In this document: piece by piece, positions 8,796 to 18,316 of the stretch
How the letters are laid out: each line of letters opens with the position of its first letter
Numbering within the stretch: position 1 is the stretch's first letter
Assembly: GCA_016713085.1 (NCBI GenBank)
Contig: JADJPV010000001.1
Coordinates: forward strand, 2,511,669-2,575,668
Length of the DNA stretch: 64,000 bases
Origin: Chitinophagaceae bacterium
Lineage (GTDB): Bacteria; Bacteroidota; Bacteroidia; Chitinophagales; Chitinophagaceae
Reading direction: 5' to 3'
Position numbers and translations under genes: made by a program
The notes under the pieces: generated by a model
Database searches by the model: none
What the model saw: the letters and a program-made list of their open reading frames with translations, nothing else
Told to the model about the DNA's origin: nothing

Positions 8796-9794
8796 ATGGC
8801 TATTTTGAATTTCGTAAAACCCGACAAAATTGTTCTTCAGAAGGCAAATGACTTTGAAGCTCAATTTGAATTTCGCCCACTTGAACCCGGATATGGTGTT
8901 ACCATTGGTAATGCATTACGCCGTGTGTTGTTGAATTCACTGGAAGGTCATGCAATTGTAGGTATCAAAATTGAAGGCGCAGACCATGAATTTGCAACTA
9001 TCAAAGGTATCAGCGAAGATTTAGTAGAAATCATTCTTAACCTCAAGCAGGTTCGTTTTAAAAAGAAAGTAGAGCATGATGTGAGTGCTGAAAAAATCAC
9101 ATTGAGCCTGAAAAATAAAACTGAGTTCACTGCTGCTAACATTGGTGAAGCAACAGCAAGCTTTGAAGTAATGAATCCTGAGTTACTCATTTGTACTCTT
9201 GATCCAAGTGCTAAGCTTGATATTGAAATCAACATTGCGAAAGGCCGTGGTTATGTTCCTGCAGAGGACAACAAACCAAAGGATGCACCATTTGGCTACA
9301 TTGCTACTGATGCCATCTTTACGCCAATCAAAAATGTAAAGTACCTGATTGAAAATACCCGTGTGGAACAGCGTACTGATTTTGAAAAATTAGTAATGGA
9401 TGTAGTAACTGATGGTACTATTCATCCGGAAGAAGCTGTAAAGCAGGCAAGCCGTATTTTGATTCAGCACCTGATGATTATTACAGACGAAAATATTACG
9501 TTTGATAATAAAGAAGAGAAGAAAGAAGATGTAGTAGATGAGCAAATGCTGCAATTACGTAAAGTGCTGAAGACTCCATTGGAAGACCTCGATCTTTCAG
9601 TTCGTGCCTTCAACTGTCTGAAAGCTGCGAAGATCAATTCATTAAGTGAGTTGGTACAGTACGAGCAGGAAGACCTGATGAAGTTCCGCAACTTTGGTCA
9701 GAAATCTCTGGCTGAAATTGAGCAGGTGTTAGGCGAAAGAGGCTTACACTTCGGTATGGATCTTCACAAAATGGGATTGGATAATATCGATTAA
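8796..9794 (+). CDS. rpoA: RNA polymerase alpha subunit
   Basis: Intact, 332 residues. The N-terminal assembly domain (about 1-230) has ATIKGISEDLVEIILNLK and the C-terminal domain (about 255-320) has the helix-hairpin-helix LSVRAFNCLKAAKINSLSEL and FRNFGQKSLAEIEQVL used for UP-element and activator contact. Scaffold for beta and beta-prime assembly. Between rpsD and rplQ as in most bacteria. Confidence 0.98.
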   Translation: MAILNFVKPDKIVLQKANDFEAQFEFRPLEPGYGVTIGNALRRVLLNSLEGHAIVGIKIEGADHEFATIKGISEDLVEIILNLKQVRFKKKVEHDVSAEKITLSLKNKTEFTAANIGEATASFEVMNPELLICTLDPSAKLDIEINIAKGRGYVPAEDNKPKDAPFGYIATDAIFTPIKNVKYLIENTRVEQRTDFEKLVMDVVTDGTIHPEEAVKQASRILIQHLMIITDENITFDNKEEKKEDVVDEQMLQLRKVLKTPLEDLDLSVRAFNCLKAAKINSLSELVQYEQEDLMKFRNFGQKSLAEIEQVLGERGLHFGMDLHKMGLDNID

Positions 9795-9796
9795 GC

Positions 9797-9829
9797 AGCC
9801 CCTCTAAATCTCCCCCGAGGGGAGACTTG
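9797..9829. repeat. C/G-rich palindromic repeat, type A (rpoA-rplQ)
   Basis: CCCCTCTAAATCTCCCCCGA then GGGGAG, directly after the rpoA stop. CTCCCC pairs with GGGGAG. No type-B partner was seen before rplQ. Confidence 0.75.
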
Positions 9830-9958
9830 AAAGGCAACAGTATAAGTATTTAGGAAAAGGCTGTAATTCCTGACACGGTACAGCTTATTAATAACAAGGA
9901 TTTGATGTTGGGTTAATTTTCAAATTGTCCAATTTTCAAATTATCAAATTCAAATGTC

Positions 9959-10444
9959 ATGCGTCACGGAGACAAAATCAAAAATCTTAGTCGTACCGCT
10001 TCTCACAGAAAAGCGTTGCTGACTAACCTCGCAATCGAGCTGATTCAGCACAAGCGTATTGTTACAACCTTAACAAAGGCAAAAGCATTGCGTACATGGA
10101 TCGAGCCACTGATTACAAAATCAAAAGACAACTCAACACATTCACGTCGTGTTGTGTTCAGCTATTTACAGAATAAGGAAGCGGTTACTGAACTGTTCAG
10201 CACAGTTGCAGAAAAGATCGCCAGCCGCCCCGGTGGTTATACACGTATCCTGAAATTGGGTATCCGTGTGGGTGATAACGCAGAAAAAGCCATGATTGAA
10301 CTGGTTGATTTCAATGAAATCTACGGTAAAGGAAAAGGTGAAGCTGCTGCTCCTGCCAAGAAAACACGTCGTGCCGGTGGTGCGAAGAAAAAGGCTGAAG
10401 AAGCTCCTGCTGCTGAAACTACAGAAGAAAAAACAGCTGAATAA
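9959..10444 (+). CDS. rplQ: 50S ribosomal protein L17
   Basis: Intact, 161 residues. The first 120 residues are canonical (MRHGDKIKNLSRTASHRKAL, ASRPGGYTRILKLGIRVGDNAEKAM). The last about 40 residues are an Ala/Lys/Glu-rich low-complexity tail (PAKKTRRAGGAKKKAEE) that lengthens the usual core, as is common in Bacteroidota. Last gene of the alpha operon, followed by a terminator. Confidence 0.97.
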   Translation: MRHGDKIKNLSRTASHRKALLTNLAIELIQHKRIVTTLTKAKALRTWIEPLITKSKDNSTHSRRVVFSYLQNKEAVTELFSTVAEKIASRPGGYTRILKLGIRVGDNAEKAMIELVDFNEIYGKGKGEAAAPAKKTRRAGGAKKKAEEAPAAETTEEKTAE

Positions 10445-10468
10445 TAGCAATGTTGAAAAAAATCTGAT

Positions 10469-10500
10469 AAAGAGGCGGGACAATTGGTTCTGCCTCTTTT
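10469..10500 (+). terminator. Terminator after rplQ
   Basis: Stem AAAGAGGC / GCCTCTTT with a 15-base loop, ending in TTTT. It overlaps the extended upstream frame of carA, which argues for the downstream carA start. Confidence 0.85.
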
Positions 10501-10516
10501 ATTTTGCATACTAATT

Positions 10517-11638
10517 ATGACACAACCACACAAGCCAACAGGAATTCAGACAGCTATCTTGATGCTGGAAGACGGAAATGTTTTTTACGGTAAAGCTTTT
10601 GGAAAAATCGGGACTGCAACCGGTGAAATTTGTTTCAATACCGGTATGACAGGATACCAGGAAGTATTTACTGATCCCAGCTATACCGGCCAGATCATCA
10701 TTATGAACAATGTGCATACAGGTAACTACGGCACATTTGTGAAAGATGTAGAAAGCAACAGTGTAAAGATTAAAGGACTGATAGGACGTAACCTGGAAGA
10801 CCGTTACTCAAGATATTATGCTGATCATTCTTTACAGCAATACTTAGAAGCACAGAATATTGTGGCGATTGAAGATGTAGATACAAGAGCTCTTGTGGCA
10901 CATGTGCGTACGAAAGGTGCTATGAACTGTATTATATCATCTGAAACAATGGATGAAGCAAAACTGAAAGATGAGTTAGCAAAAGTTCCATCGATGGAAG
11001 GGTTGGAATTAGCAAGTACCGTGAGCACCAAAGAAGCATTTACAATGGGTGACGAAAAATCACCTGTACGTATTGCTGTGATGGATTTTGGTACAAAGCT
11101 GAATATTTTACAGTGCATGGTTGATCGTGGCGCTTTCCTGAAAGTATTCCCTGCTAAAACGAAAGTGGATGAATTAAAAGAATTCAATCCAAACGGATAC
11201 TTTATTTCAAATGGTCCCGGCGACCCTGCAAGCATGGACTATGCAATTGAAACAGTGAAAAATATCATCAGCGAAAAGAAGCCAACCTTCGGTATTTGCC
11301 TGGGACATCAGTTGCTTGCTTTGGCGAATAATATCCCCACTTTTAAAATGCATCATGGGCACAGAGGATTGAATCATCCTGTAAAGAATATGATTACAGG
11401 CTTATGTGAAATCACTACACAGAACCATGGCTTTGGTGTTGATCCGGAAGCAGTACGTAAAGCTGAGAATGTAGAAATAACTCATCTGAATTTGAATGAT
11501 GGTTCTATTGAAGGAATCAGGTTGAAAGATCGTCCGGCTTTCTCGGTGCAACATCACCCCGAAAGTACGCCTGGCCCGCACGACAGCCGCTACCTGTTCG
11601 ATGATTTTATACAAATGATTCAAAAGAGTTTAAATTAA
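10517..11638 (+). CDS. carA: Carbamoyl-phosphate synthase small subunit
   Basis: Intact, 373 residues from ATG 10517; the frame opens earlier, but inside a terminator. The N-terminal CPSase_sm domain has FGKIGTATGEICFNTGMTGY and DPSYTGQIIIMNN; the C-terminal class I glutamine amidotransferase has SNGPGDPASM, the nucleophile Cys in FGICLGHQLLALA and the His-Glu pair in VQHHPESTPGP. It supplies ammonia to CarB for pyrimidine and arginine synthesis. carB is not adjacent here. Terminator follows. Confidence 0.96.
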   Translation: MTQPHKPTGIQTAILMLEDGNVFYGKAFGKIGTATGEICFNTGMTGYQEVFTDPSYTGQIIIMNNVHTGNYGTFVKDVESNSVKIKGLIGRNLEDRYSRYYADHSLQQYLEAQNIVAIEDVDTRALVAHVRTKGAMNCIISSETMDEAKLKDELAKVPSMEGLELASTVSTKEAFTMGDEKSPVRIAVMDFGTKLNILQCMVDRGAFLKVFPAKTKVDELKEFNPNGYFISNGPGDPASMDYAIETVKNIISEKKPTFGICLGHQLLALANNIPTFKMHHGHRGLNHPVKNMITGLCEITTQNHGFGVDPEAVRKAENVEITHLNLNDGSIEGIRLKDRPAFSVQHHPESTPGPHDSRYLFDDFIQMIQKSLN

Positions 11639-11642
11639 TAAG

Positions 11643-11670
11643 AAGCCCCGACCGAAACGTTGGGGCTTTT
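11643..11670 (+). terminator. Terminator after carA
   Basis: AAGCCCC / GGGGCTT stem with inner pairs around CGAAACG, followed by TTTTC. Confidence 0.85.
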
Positions 11671-11699
11671 CATCTGCAGTTGTTTCTTATATTTATATT

Positions 11700-12119
11700 A
11701 TGAAGAAGATCGCCATCATTAACGGCCCCAACTTAAATCTGCTTGGTAAAAGAGAAACAGATATTTATGGAAATAAACCATTTGAAGATTTTTTAAATGA
11801 GTTGAAAGCGAAATTTCCAACTGTCGAGTTTCATTATTACCAGAGTAATGTAGAAGGTGAGTTGATCAATGAACTGCAGCGTGTGGGTTATTCATTTGAT
11901 GGAATTGTATTCAACCCTGCAGGTTATACGCATACTTCTGTAGCTATTGGCGATGCCATTGCTGCTATTAAAACTCCTGTAGTTGAAGTGCATATCTCTA
12001 ATGTACATGCAAGGGAAGATTTCAGAAAGCTTTCTCATGTAAGCGGAAAAGCAGTTGGGAGTATTTTTGGGCTGGGGCTTAAGGGGTATGAATTGGCAGT
12101 GACATATCTGATACAATAA
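11700..12119 (+). CDS. aroQ: 3-dehydroquinate dehydratase, type II
   Basis: Intact, 139 residues. The type II signature INGPNLNLLGKRETDIYG carries the active-site Asn and Arg; the general base Tyr is in DIYG, the catalytic His in VEVHISNVHAREDFR, and FNPAGYTHTSVAIGDAI closes the site. It dehydrates 3-dehydroquinate in the shikimate pathway as a dodecamer. It converges on the next gene with a gap of two bases. Confidence 0.97.
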   Translation: MKKIAIINGPNLNLLGKRETDIYGNKPFEDFLNELKAKFPTVEFHYYQSNVEGELINELQRVGYSFDGIVFNPAGYTHTSVAIGDAIAAIKTPVVEVHISNVHAREDFRKLSHVSGKAVGSIFGLGLKGYELAVTYLIQ

Positions 12120-12121
12120 AT

Positions 12122-13612
12122 TTACTTTTTTAGCAATGGAATTTGCTGGTTGAAATACTTGTTTAGAATAATTCTGAAAGTATTGGGTGAGAAGAGGCTA
12201 TCGGATATCTGGCTGTAGTCCTGATCAGGGAAATAAATGGCCGAAAGAATTTTATATTTATTATCGACGGAGTATTTATTCAGATCAAACATTCTATATC
12301 CGTGATCGCCCTGTACAATGATAATTGCAGGGCGTTGATTCCCTTCTCTGATTTTTGCTGTTAGATTTATGATAAACTTTCTTGTATATTCCAGTTGTGA
12401 CAAATAGGTTTCATTAGAAGAGTAATCATTGAGATAAGTTTCATAAGTCCAGTGAATTACATTTCCTTCCCTGTTAAATTTATAAGGGAGATGTGGAAGA
12501 AAAAAATGCCCATAAAAAAATTTGGGTTTATTTGCCTGCAAAAGTAATGAAGAGTCAATTAAATGAACAATCTCTTTTGTATAAGCAACTTCTTTTTTAA
12601 TTGTGGAATTCAGATCTCCAATAAATTTTCGTTTATAAAGATTGGTATAGTTCCAGCTCAAGTCTTCCTTTATCCTGTTGAAAAATGTTTGCTTTCGTAT
12701 CATATCTTCAGGAGTATTCCAGTCTAAATAATTTCGAACAAGAGATGGTTTTTTTTTCACGTCAAAAATACTGGCGTTAATAAAGTTGTATCCGTTAGTC
12801 TGCAGAAAAGGGATAAGCTTATTATCAGTAAGATTATCTCCGACAGCATTGAGTTCTTTAAATGTAAAATCAGCAGTATTGTTTGAATGAAATTCATTTA
12901 AACCCAAAAGAGAGTAAAGAGAAGGCACAGTATAAGGAAATTGACTTGTTGCATTGGAGGAAACCTTAAACCCCAGGTTGGTTAAGCTGCTGTCTAAAGC
13001 CGTATTGTCATAGTTAAACAGTGTTTTCAACGATTTGCTGCTTGGGTGCTCATCAAAAATTAAAAGATAGATGTCAGGTTTTAACTCATTTGATATGTTC
13101 ACCTGTTTTAATTGCACTTCATTTGTTATCTGAAGTGAGTTTCTCGATTTGAGTTTTTCAGGGCCAATGCCTGCAAGCCTGATTATATCAAATGCAAGTA
13201 AGGATAGGAAAGTAATTGATAAAAAGAGATGTGTTGTATAAAAGTTTTTTTTGTTTTTGAAAAGCTGTATATGAATATATGTGATCAGAATAAACAGGAG
13301 TGGAATAAGCACCGAGTATTTAAACAAAAAGTGGAGATACGGGAGATCTTTAAATTCTTTTATAAGAGGACCGGTAAAAAAATAGATGCAAAGCAAAACT
13401 GTAGTAATGAGTGAGGCTTTTTGTAAATCCTTCAGTAGTAACCGGTAAACCAGTATTAACAAAAGCGGCGCAGTTAACCATACTGCTATTGACCAGGATA
13501 ATTTACTAAAATCAGTAAGCCCCAAAAAATCAACATAGTTGTGAATTATAAAAAACAATGGGACTAAAAAACAATGCAGGGGAGCGGGCCATATTTTTTT
13601 CAGGTATTGCAT
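12122..13612 (-). CDS. Membrane-anchored alkaline-phosphatase-superfamily protein, paralogue 1
   Basis: Intact, 496 residues. About the first 155 residues hold five hydrophobic segments; the rest is an extracytoplasmic sulfatase/phosphoglycerol-transferase-like domain. Visible marks are LKPDIYLLIFDEHPS at the domain start, a probable Thr/Ser nucleophile in SQFPYTVPSLYSLLGL, FFYGHFFLPHLPYKF and the metal motif IIIVQGDHGYR. It is last in a minus-strand run with two close paralogues, a methyltransferase and a 57-residue membrane protein. Substrate unknown; transfer or removal of a phospho or sulfo group on an envelope glycan or lipid is plausible by family. Confidence 0.8.
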   Translation of the reverse strand: MQYLKKIWPAPLHCFLVPLFFIIHNYVDFLGLTDFSKLSWSIAVWLTAPLLLILVYRLLLKDLQKASLITTVLLCIYFFTGPLIKEFKDLPYLHFLFKYSVLIPLLFILITYIHIQLFKNKKNFYTTHLFLSITFLSLLAFDIIRLAGIGPEKLKSRNSLQITNEVQLKQVNISNELKPDIYLLIFDEHPSSKSLKTLFNYDNTALDSSLTNLGFKVSSNATSQFPYTVPSLYSLLGLNEFHSNNTADFTFKELNAVGDNLTDNKLIPFLQTNGYNFINASIFDVKKKPSLVRNYLDWNTPEDMIRKQTFFNRIKEDLSWNYTNLYKRKFIGDLNSTIKKEVAYTKEIVHLIDSSLLLQANKPKFFYGHFFLPHLPYKFNREGNVIHWTYETYLNDYSSNETYLSQLEYTRKFIINLTAKIREGNQRPAIIIVQGDHGYRMFDLNKYSVDNKYKILSAIYFPDQDYSQISDSLFSPNTFRIILNKYFNQQIPLLKK

Positions 13613-13632
13613 TTAAGCCGGTTTTCAATTTG

Positions 13633-15216
13633 TTATTTCTGCTTTGTAATCTTTTCAGTCTTTCGGATTGTTTCCTTTTGTTGAGTAACAAGTGTGCTGC
13701 TGTCTTTTAGTAAGGGCAAACCCGCAGCAAAATATTTGTTTAATACAATTCTGAAAGTATTTACCGGAGAGAGTGAATCGTATAGCATTTCATATTTCTG
13801 ATCAGGAAAATAAACTGCATTGAGATTCTGAAATGTATATCCTGCTTTATTCCCTTCGGATGTTCTGTATCCATGATCGCCTTCAACGATGATGATTGTA
13901 TTCTTTTTATTGTGCTGTTGTATATAAGCAACAAGTTCTTGAATCACTTTGTCTGCAAAAACAACCTGGTTAAAATAGGCTTCTGCATCATCTTCTCTAT
14001 GTTTGATAATTGTTTGCTCAGCTGTTTTTACTTTTCCGGTGCTGTCAAACGTATAAGGTTCATGAGGAAGCATAAAATGCCCATAAATGAATTTCGGGTG
14101 GCCGGTTTGAGAACAGGAATTTTTGATCAGCGCTTTAGTAGTATCAAAAAGCAGTTTCTTTTCATTATTTCTTACATCAATGATCTGCATCTGCTGTTCT
14201 TTTATAAAGCCAATATCAATTTTAGAATAATTCCAGAAAACATCCCTGTAAATACGGCCGGGCAGAGTTTTATAATAGTAATGACTTTCTTTGAGGCTGT
14301 TGAAGTAAGATACTCCCGGCCAATCTGGGTTTGCATAGGAAACAGGTTGATAACTTTTCGTTTGATATCCTTCTTTCTTCAGAATTGAAAAAAGCGAATT
14401 GTTGAGGATGGAGGCTGAACCCCAGAAATATGCTTTAGGATCATTCATAACCGGAGCAATCCAGTTGGGCAGATAATCCATGTTGAATGTACTGCTGAGT
14501 GAATGAATGGTCCAGTTGTAATTTGCTTTTGCATCAGCAGCAACATAAAAACCATGCTGCAGAAGGAATGTATCAAGCTTGTAATTATTCTTTCCAAAAT
14601 TTTCCTGCAAACTTTTTGATGATGCCATGGCATCAAATACAAGAAAATAGATATCAGGCTTTAAGGAATCAGGTGTTATTTGCAGTGGGTTATATTCATT
14701 AAAAGCGTTAAACCGGAAGTCAATGAGATTGTGAACGCTTTTGTCCAGCCTGTATCTTTTAACACTGTTTGGGATTTCCGATAAAATCAAAATCACAAAA
14801 AGCAGGTTCAGAAACAGGTAAAGTTCAGCGAAGCTGCTTCTTCTTTTACGCAGGTAGATTAACAGGATCACAAACAACAGCACAAGTATTGGTAATATAC
14901 CTGTGAACTTAGTAAGAAACGGAGATAGGTTTAACTGCTTCAAACTATCGTGCAGATAGCCAAAGCTGAGGCATATGAGACAGAAGAAAAATGTAAAAAT
15001 TGCAGCTTTTGCCCCATTTCTGAAAAGCAGGAAGCTTATAGTCAACACAACGAGTGTACCTGTTACGATAAACAGAAAATTAACAAGCAGGAATTTTACA
15101 CTGAGAAAGCCGAATAATTCATTGTACCCGCTGTAAATAAAAAAAACAGGCAGTAACAGCAGAAAGAACGGCCAGGCTTTGAGAAATGTTTTTACTTTTT
15201 GGTAGAACAGGTTCAT
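13633..15216 (-). CDS. Membrane-anchored alkaline-phosphatase-superfamily protein, paralogue 2
   Basis: Intact, 527 residues, same plan as its neighbours: hydrophobic N-terminal third, then LKPDIYFLVFDAMASSKSLQ, nucleophile region NYNWTIHSLSSTFNMDYLP, FIYGHFMLPHEPYTFDSTGK and IIIVEGDHGYRTSEGNK. It ends in a polar tail with Thr, Lys and Gln. It shares more with paralogue 3 than with paralogue 1 (FDAM and NMDY are kept in 2 and 3), which suggests a later duplication of 2 and 3. Twenty bases separate it from paralogue 1. Confidence 0.8.
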   Translation of the reverse strand: MNLFYQKVKTFLKAWPFFLLLLPVFFIYSGYNELFGFLSVKFLLVNFLFIVTGTLVVLTISFLLFRNGAKAAIFTFFFCLICLSFGYLHDSLKQLNLSPFLTKFTGILPILVLLFVILLIYLRKRRSSFAELYLFLNLLFVILILSEIPNSVKRYRLDKSVHNLIDFRFNAFNEYNPLQITPDSLKPDIYFLVFDAMASSKSLQENFGKNNYKLDTFLLQHGFYVAADAKANYNWTIHSLSSTFNMDYLPNWIAPVMNDPKAYFWGSASILNNSLFSILKKEGYQTKSYQPVSYANPDWPGVSYFNSLKESHYYYKTLPGRIYRDVFWNYSKIDIGFIKEQQMQIIDVRNNEKKLLFDTTKALIKNSCSQTGHPKFIYGHFMLPHEPYTFDSTGKVKTAEQTIIKHREDDAEAYFNQVVFADKVIQELVAYIQQHNKKNTIIIVEGDHGYRTSEGNKAGYTFQNLNAVYFPDQKYEMLYDSLSPVNTFRIVLNKYFAAGLPLLKDSSTLVTQQKETIRKTEKITKQK

Positions 15217-15220
15217 ACTG

Positions 15221-16767
15221 CTATTTTTCTCCCGGTAATGTATAAGGAATGAAAATACTGCTATCTTTTAATAAAGAGAGATTTGATGAAAAGAATTTAT
15301 TCAGCACTGCACGAAAGCTGTTCACAGGGCTGATAGAGGGGTAAAGATTTTGGTAATCTTCATCAGGATAATAAATACTATTCAGGTTATCGTAGATCAT
15401 ATACCCTTTTTCACCGTAGATATTGCGGTATCCATGATTGCCTTCGAGGATGATGACTGTATTTTTTTATTACTGGTTTTAATGTGAGAAACAAGCCCGT
15501 TAATGAGATTATTTGCAAATTTCACCTGCTCAATAAAAGCCTGCTGCTGTTCTGCTTCAGATAGCTGTATTGTTTTTTCAACCGGCTTTAGTTTTCCTGT
15601 GCTGTCAAATATATACGGATCATGCGGCAATTGAAAATGGGCATATATAAATTGAGGTGAACTTCTTTTTAATGAGCAACTGTTTTTTACAAGATCAGCG
15701 GTCATATGCAAATCGTCTTCCGCCTGTTTATTTCTTTTCGCATACTTTGAAAGTGTAAAATCAGCAATGATTCTCAGCTTTAGTCTGGAAAGATTCCAGC
15801 CCAAGTCCCTATAAATACGTCCCGGCAATGTTTTATAGAAGTAATTCATGTACAGCATATCCTTGAAAAAGAGATTCCCTTTCCAGTCTTTATTAGTGAA
15901 TGAGATTGACTGATACTGAGAAATGCTGTAACCTTCTTTTCTCAGAATTCTTGTTAAAGAATTGTCGACAATTGATGAGGCAGCTTTGAAATACATTTTC
16001 GTTTCATCCTGGTAAAAATCAACCCTAGGTGTGTAATCCATATTCAACGTACTGCTGACTGATAATACAGTGAGGTTATAATTACTCTTTGAATTATGGC
16101 TGATATGGAAGTTTTCATTGAGCAAAAAACTATCCAGCGAACTGTTGTCATAGTTCCAGCTTGTTTTCATTGCTTTGGTTGACGGCATGGCATCAAACAC
16201 AAGGAAATAGATATCCGGTTTGGCTGAATCAGAAACCTGTATTTGCGGATTGAAACTGTTAAATGCGTTGAACCTGTTATCAAGAAGGTTATTTCCTTTT
16301 TTAAATTTACTGAAATTAATAACTGCATCTGCAATTTCATAAGCAAGCAGAAATAAAAGGAGCAGGTTTAGGAATTGAAACGAGCGGATAAATAAGGACT
16401 TACTCTTCTTCAAATAGATGAAAAGCATGATAAAAAGCAGTAAGAAGAAAGGAATAATAAATGTATAGCTACTGAAGAAACCTTCATGAAGCAGTTTTTT
16501 CAGAACATCATGTATTGTTCCAAATACAAGCATGAACAATAACAGCCAGAAAGTAAACAAAGCATTTTTTCCCTTCTTTCTGAATAAAGCAGCCGCAAGA
16601 AGGTATAAAACCGCAGCACAAAAAAGAACAGCAATTAAATTGAACAGAACGAATTGGAAAGGAAAGAAACCAAAGAAGTCATTATACCCGTGCGCAATGA
16701 AAAAAAACGGCAATAAAACCAGGAAGTATGGTTTCTTCTGCAGGGCCGATAATAGCTTTTCCTTCAT
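15221..16767 (-). CDS. Membrane-anchored alkaline-phosphatase-superfamily protein, paralogue 3, frameshifted
   Basis: N-terminal membrane segments, KPDIYFLVFDAMPSTKAMKT, NYNLTVLSVSSTLNMDYTP and FIYAHFQLPHDPYIFDSTGK match paralogue 2. The frame breaks in a run of seven T (about 15464-15470 on the plus strand); with eight T the protein continues NTVIILEGNHGYRNIYGEKG and ends SIFIPYTLPGEK at 15221, 515 residues in all and only four bases from paralogue 2. The usual Asp of the metal motif (GDHGYR) is Asn here (GNHGYR), which could lower or abolish activity if it is not another base error. Confidence 0.78.
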
Positions 16768-16782
16768 GGTAAGCTGTGTGGT

Positions 16783-18159
16783 TTACTGTTGTTTCTGAAA
16801 GTGATATAACACCCTTACTGAACCCGGAACAGGTATTTTAGTTTTCAATTCAAACTGATTTTCAAAAACAGTTTGAAAATGATCCTCAGTATAGTTTTCA
16901 AAAATATCCTTTCTCCAGGTTAGCATTTCTTTCACTTTCGGATCTTCTTTTGGCACAAATTCAATCACCAACTGGCTGCATGACTCTGCAAAGAAAACAG
17001 CAAGTTGTTCAAACGATAGATTCTTTCCAATTGCAAGGTGATGAATCAGCGCCAATGCAAAACCCACATCAAATTTTTCCGACTGAAAAAAAGCAGGGCG
17101 TTCAGTATTCACCCATCCCATATCAGGAGATGGGTAAGTAAGATCAACAACCAGTGGTAAAATGTTCTTCTGCTTTTGTTTTGTAAGTGTTGTATAAAAT
17201 GAATTGATACAGGCACTGTCAAAGTCTGTTGCAATAACAAGCGCTTCTTTTTTGCAGAGTAAAGAAAACTCACCTTCATTTGCACCAAGATCAATAACCG
17301 TGTTATAAGTCATTTTCTCAAGTAATGATGAAACCAGTTTCTTTTTTTCCGAAAGATAGTTTACACTCAATATTGTTTCTTCGTAATAGTTATTCCAGGT
17401 TGTAGTGGTTTCAGGAACTGAAAGTCCTTTAATACAATCATACAGGCTTTGAATGATTTGCTCAATATTTTTTACGGATACCTTTCTTGTTGCTTTCGTT
17501 TCTTTTGAAGTCTTCTTTCCTGAAAGTTTTGCATGTAAATGCACATGCAGATAAACAACAGGGTTGAGCTTTGTTTTAAAAGGCAGCAGTTTTGCAGTTA
17601 ACTGCGCAGGAATTCCATCAGGATAACTCAGTAATAATTTATGCACTTCAAGACCCTTATGTGCAACAAGCAGCAATGGATTGAGAAAGCATTCACAAAA
17701 CTGGCGGTAGGCAATCCATGATTCACCTTGTTCATATGTTTCAAACGAAATGGTATCTATCAGCTTTGCTTTACCATCAACAAACTGAATATTTGTATGC
17801 GAAGCATCTTTTAAGATCATTCCTTTTTTCAGAGATGCTTTACAAATTGAAAGTGTAGCTAATGCAGCATCCTTCAACTGTTCAAAACTCCATTCCCATG
17901 CATAAGAGATAAAGGGAATCTGTTGCGGTTGTAATGTTTTATACCAGTCAGTTCTCCCTGTATGATTATCATTTACTTCTGTAAACGGGAGCAGTAAGTT
18001 TTGTTTGATTAATTCTGCAGCAAGCCCTGATGATTGCAGCTGGTCATAATGCGGCTGATAAACAGATGAGACAAACCTGTAAACAGTTCCATCTTTTTCA
18101 TAAATAAATCCGGATGGATCACGGAACGAAGCAGGATGATGATTAATCAGTTGATTCAT
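16783..18159 (-). CDS. Class I SAM-dependent methyltransferase with N-terminal kinase-like region
   Basis: 458 residues from ATG 18159; a longer frame exists upstream but there the small gene before it is coded in another frame. The C-terminal part (about 285-458) is a Rossmann methyltransferase: motif I VIDLGANEGEFSLLC, ATDFDSACINSFY, FALALIHHLAIGKNLSFEQL and LVIEFVPKEDPKVKEM. The N-terminal part has FRDPSGFIYEKDGTVYRFV and LKDASHTNIQFVDGKAKLID, similar to a kinase-type HxxN-x-D catalytic loop. I recall relatives annotated as nodulation NoeA-like methyltransferases. Its substrate is probably made or modified with the neighbouring envelope enzymes. Confidence 0.75.
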   Translation of the reverse strand: MNQLINHHPASFRDPSGFIYEKDGTVYRFVSSVYQPHYDQLQSSGLAAELIKQNLLLPFTEVNDNHTGRTDWYKTLQPQQIPFISYAWEWSFEQLKDAALATLSICKASLKKGMILKDASHTNIQFVDGKAKLIDTISFETYEQGESWIAYRQFCECFLNPLLLVAHKGLEVHKLLLSYPDGIPAQLTAKLLPFKTKLNPVVYLHVHLHAKLSGKKTSKETKATRKVSVKNIEQIIQSLYDCIKGLSVPETTTTWNNYYEETILSVNYLSEKKKLVSSLLEKMTYNTVIDLGANEGEFSLLCKKEALVIATDFDSACINSFYTTLTKQKQKNILPLVVDLTYPSPDMGWVNTERPAFFQSEKFDVGFALALIHHLAIGKNLSFEQLAVFFAESCSQLVIEFVPKEDPKVKEMLTWRKDIFENYTEDHFQTVFENQFELKTKIPVPGSVRVLYHFQKQQ

Positions 18160-18316
18160 TCTTTTCTTCTTCTGTTTCCGGTTTTGGTTTACTGAAGAAA
18201 CTTTTGATCCGGTTCCATGCACTCTTGAAATAAAACAATGCACCCAATGCAGCAGCAATGATCACCTCTATCAGGTAACTGCCGCTTCCGGGATCAAGGT
18301 ATAATAACTGCATCAT
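18143..18316 (-). CDS. Small single-pass membrane protein with LDPGSGS motif
   Basis: A 57-residue gene too short for usual ORF lists. It starts MMQLLYLDPGSGSYLIEV, has one membrane helix (IIAAALGALFYF) and a charged C-terminus ending EEEKNESTD. The ATG overlaps the stop of the M42 gene (ATGA) and its own stop lies 17 bases inside the methyltransferase gene, so it is translationally coupled on both sides. I recall LDPGSGS small proteins as recurrent unnamed genes beside such methyltransferase and phosphatase-superfamily genes; that needs a search. Likely an accessory or scaffold subunit; function unknown. Confidence 0.75.
   Translation of the reverse strand: MMQLLYLDPGSGSYLIEVIIAAALGALFYFKSAWNRIKSFFSKPKPETEEEKNESTD

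Noticed and set aside
8418..8864. Minus-strand ORF of 148 residues opposite rpsD and rpoA
   Set aside because: Shadow of ribosomal genes; no conserved motif, and it crosses the rpsD-rpoA spacer.
10484..10516. GTG start for carA with an extra hydrophobic segment
   Set aside because: It begins inside the rplQ terminator hairpin; the ATG at 10517 gives the normal protein.
13873..14388. Plus-strand ORF of 171 residues opposite phosphatase-superfamily paralogue 2
   Set aside because: Antisense shadow of a well-supported gene; aromatic-rich text without family features.
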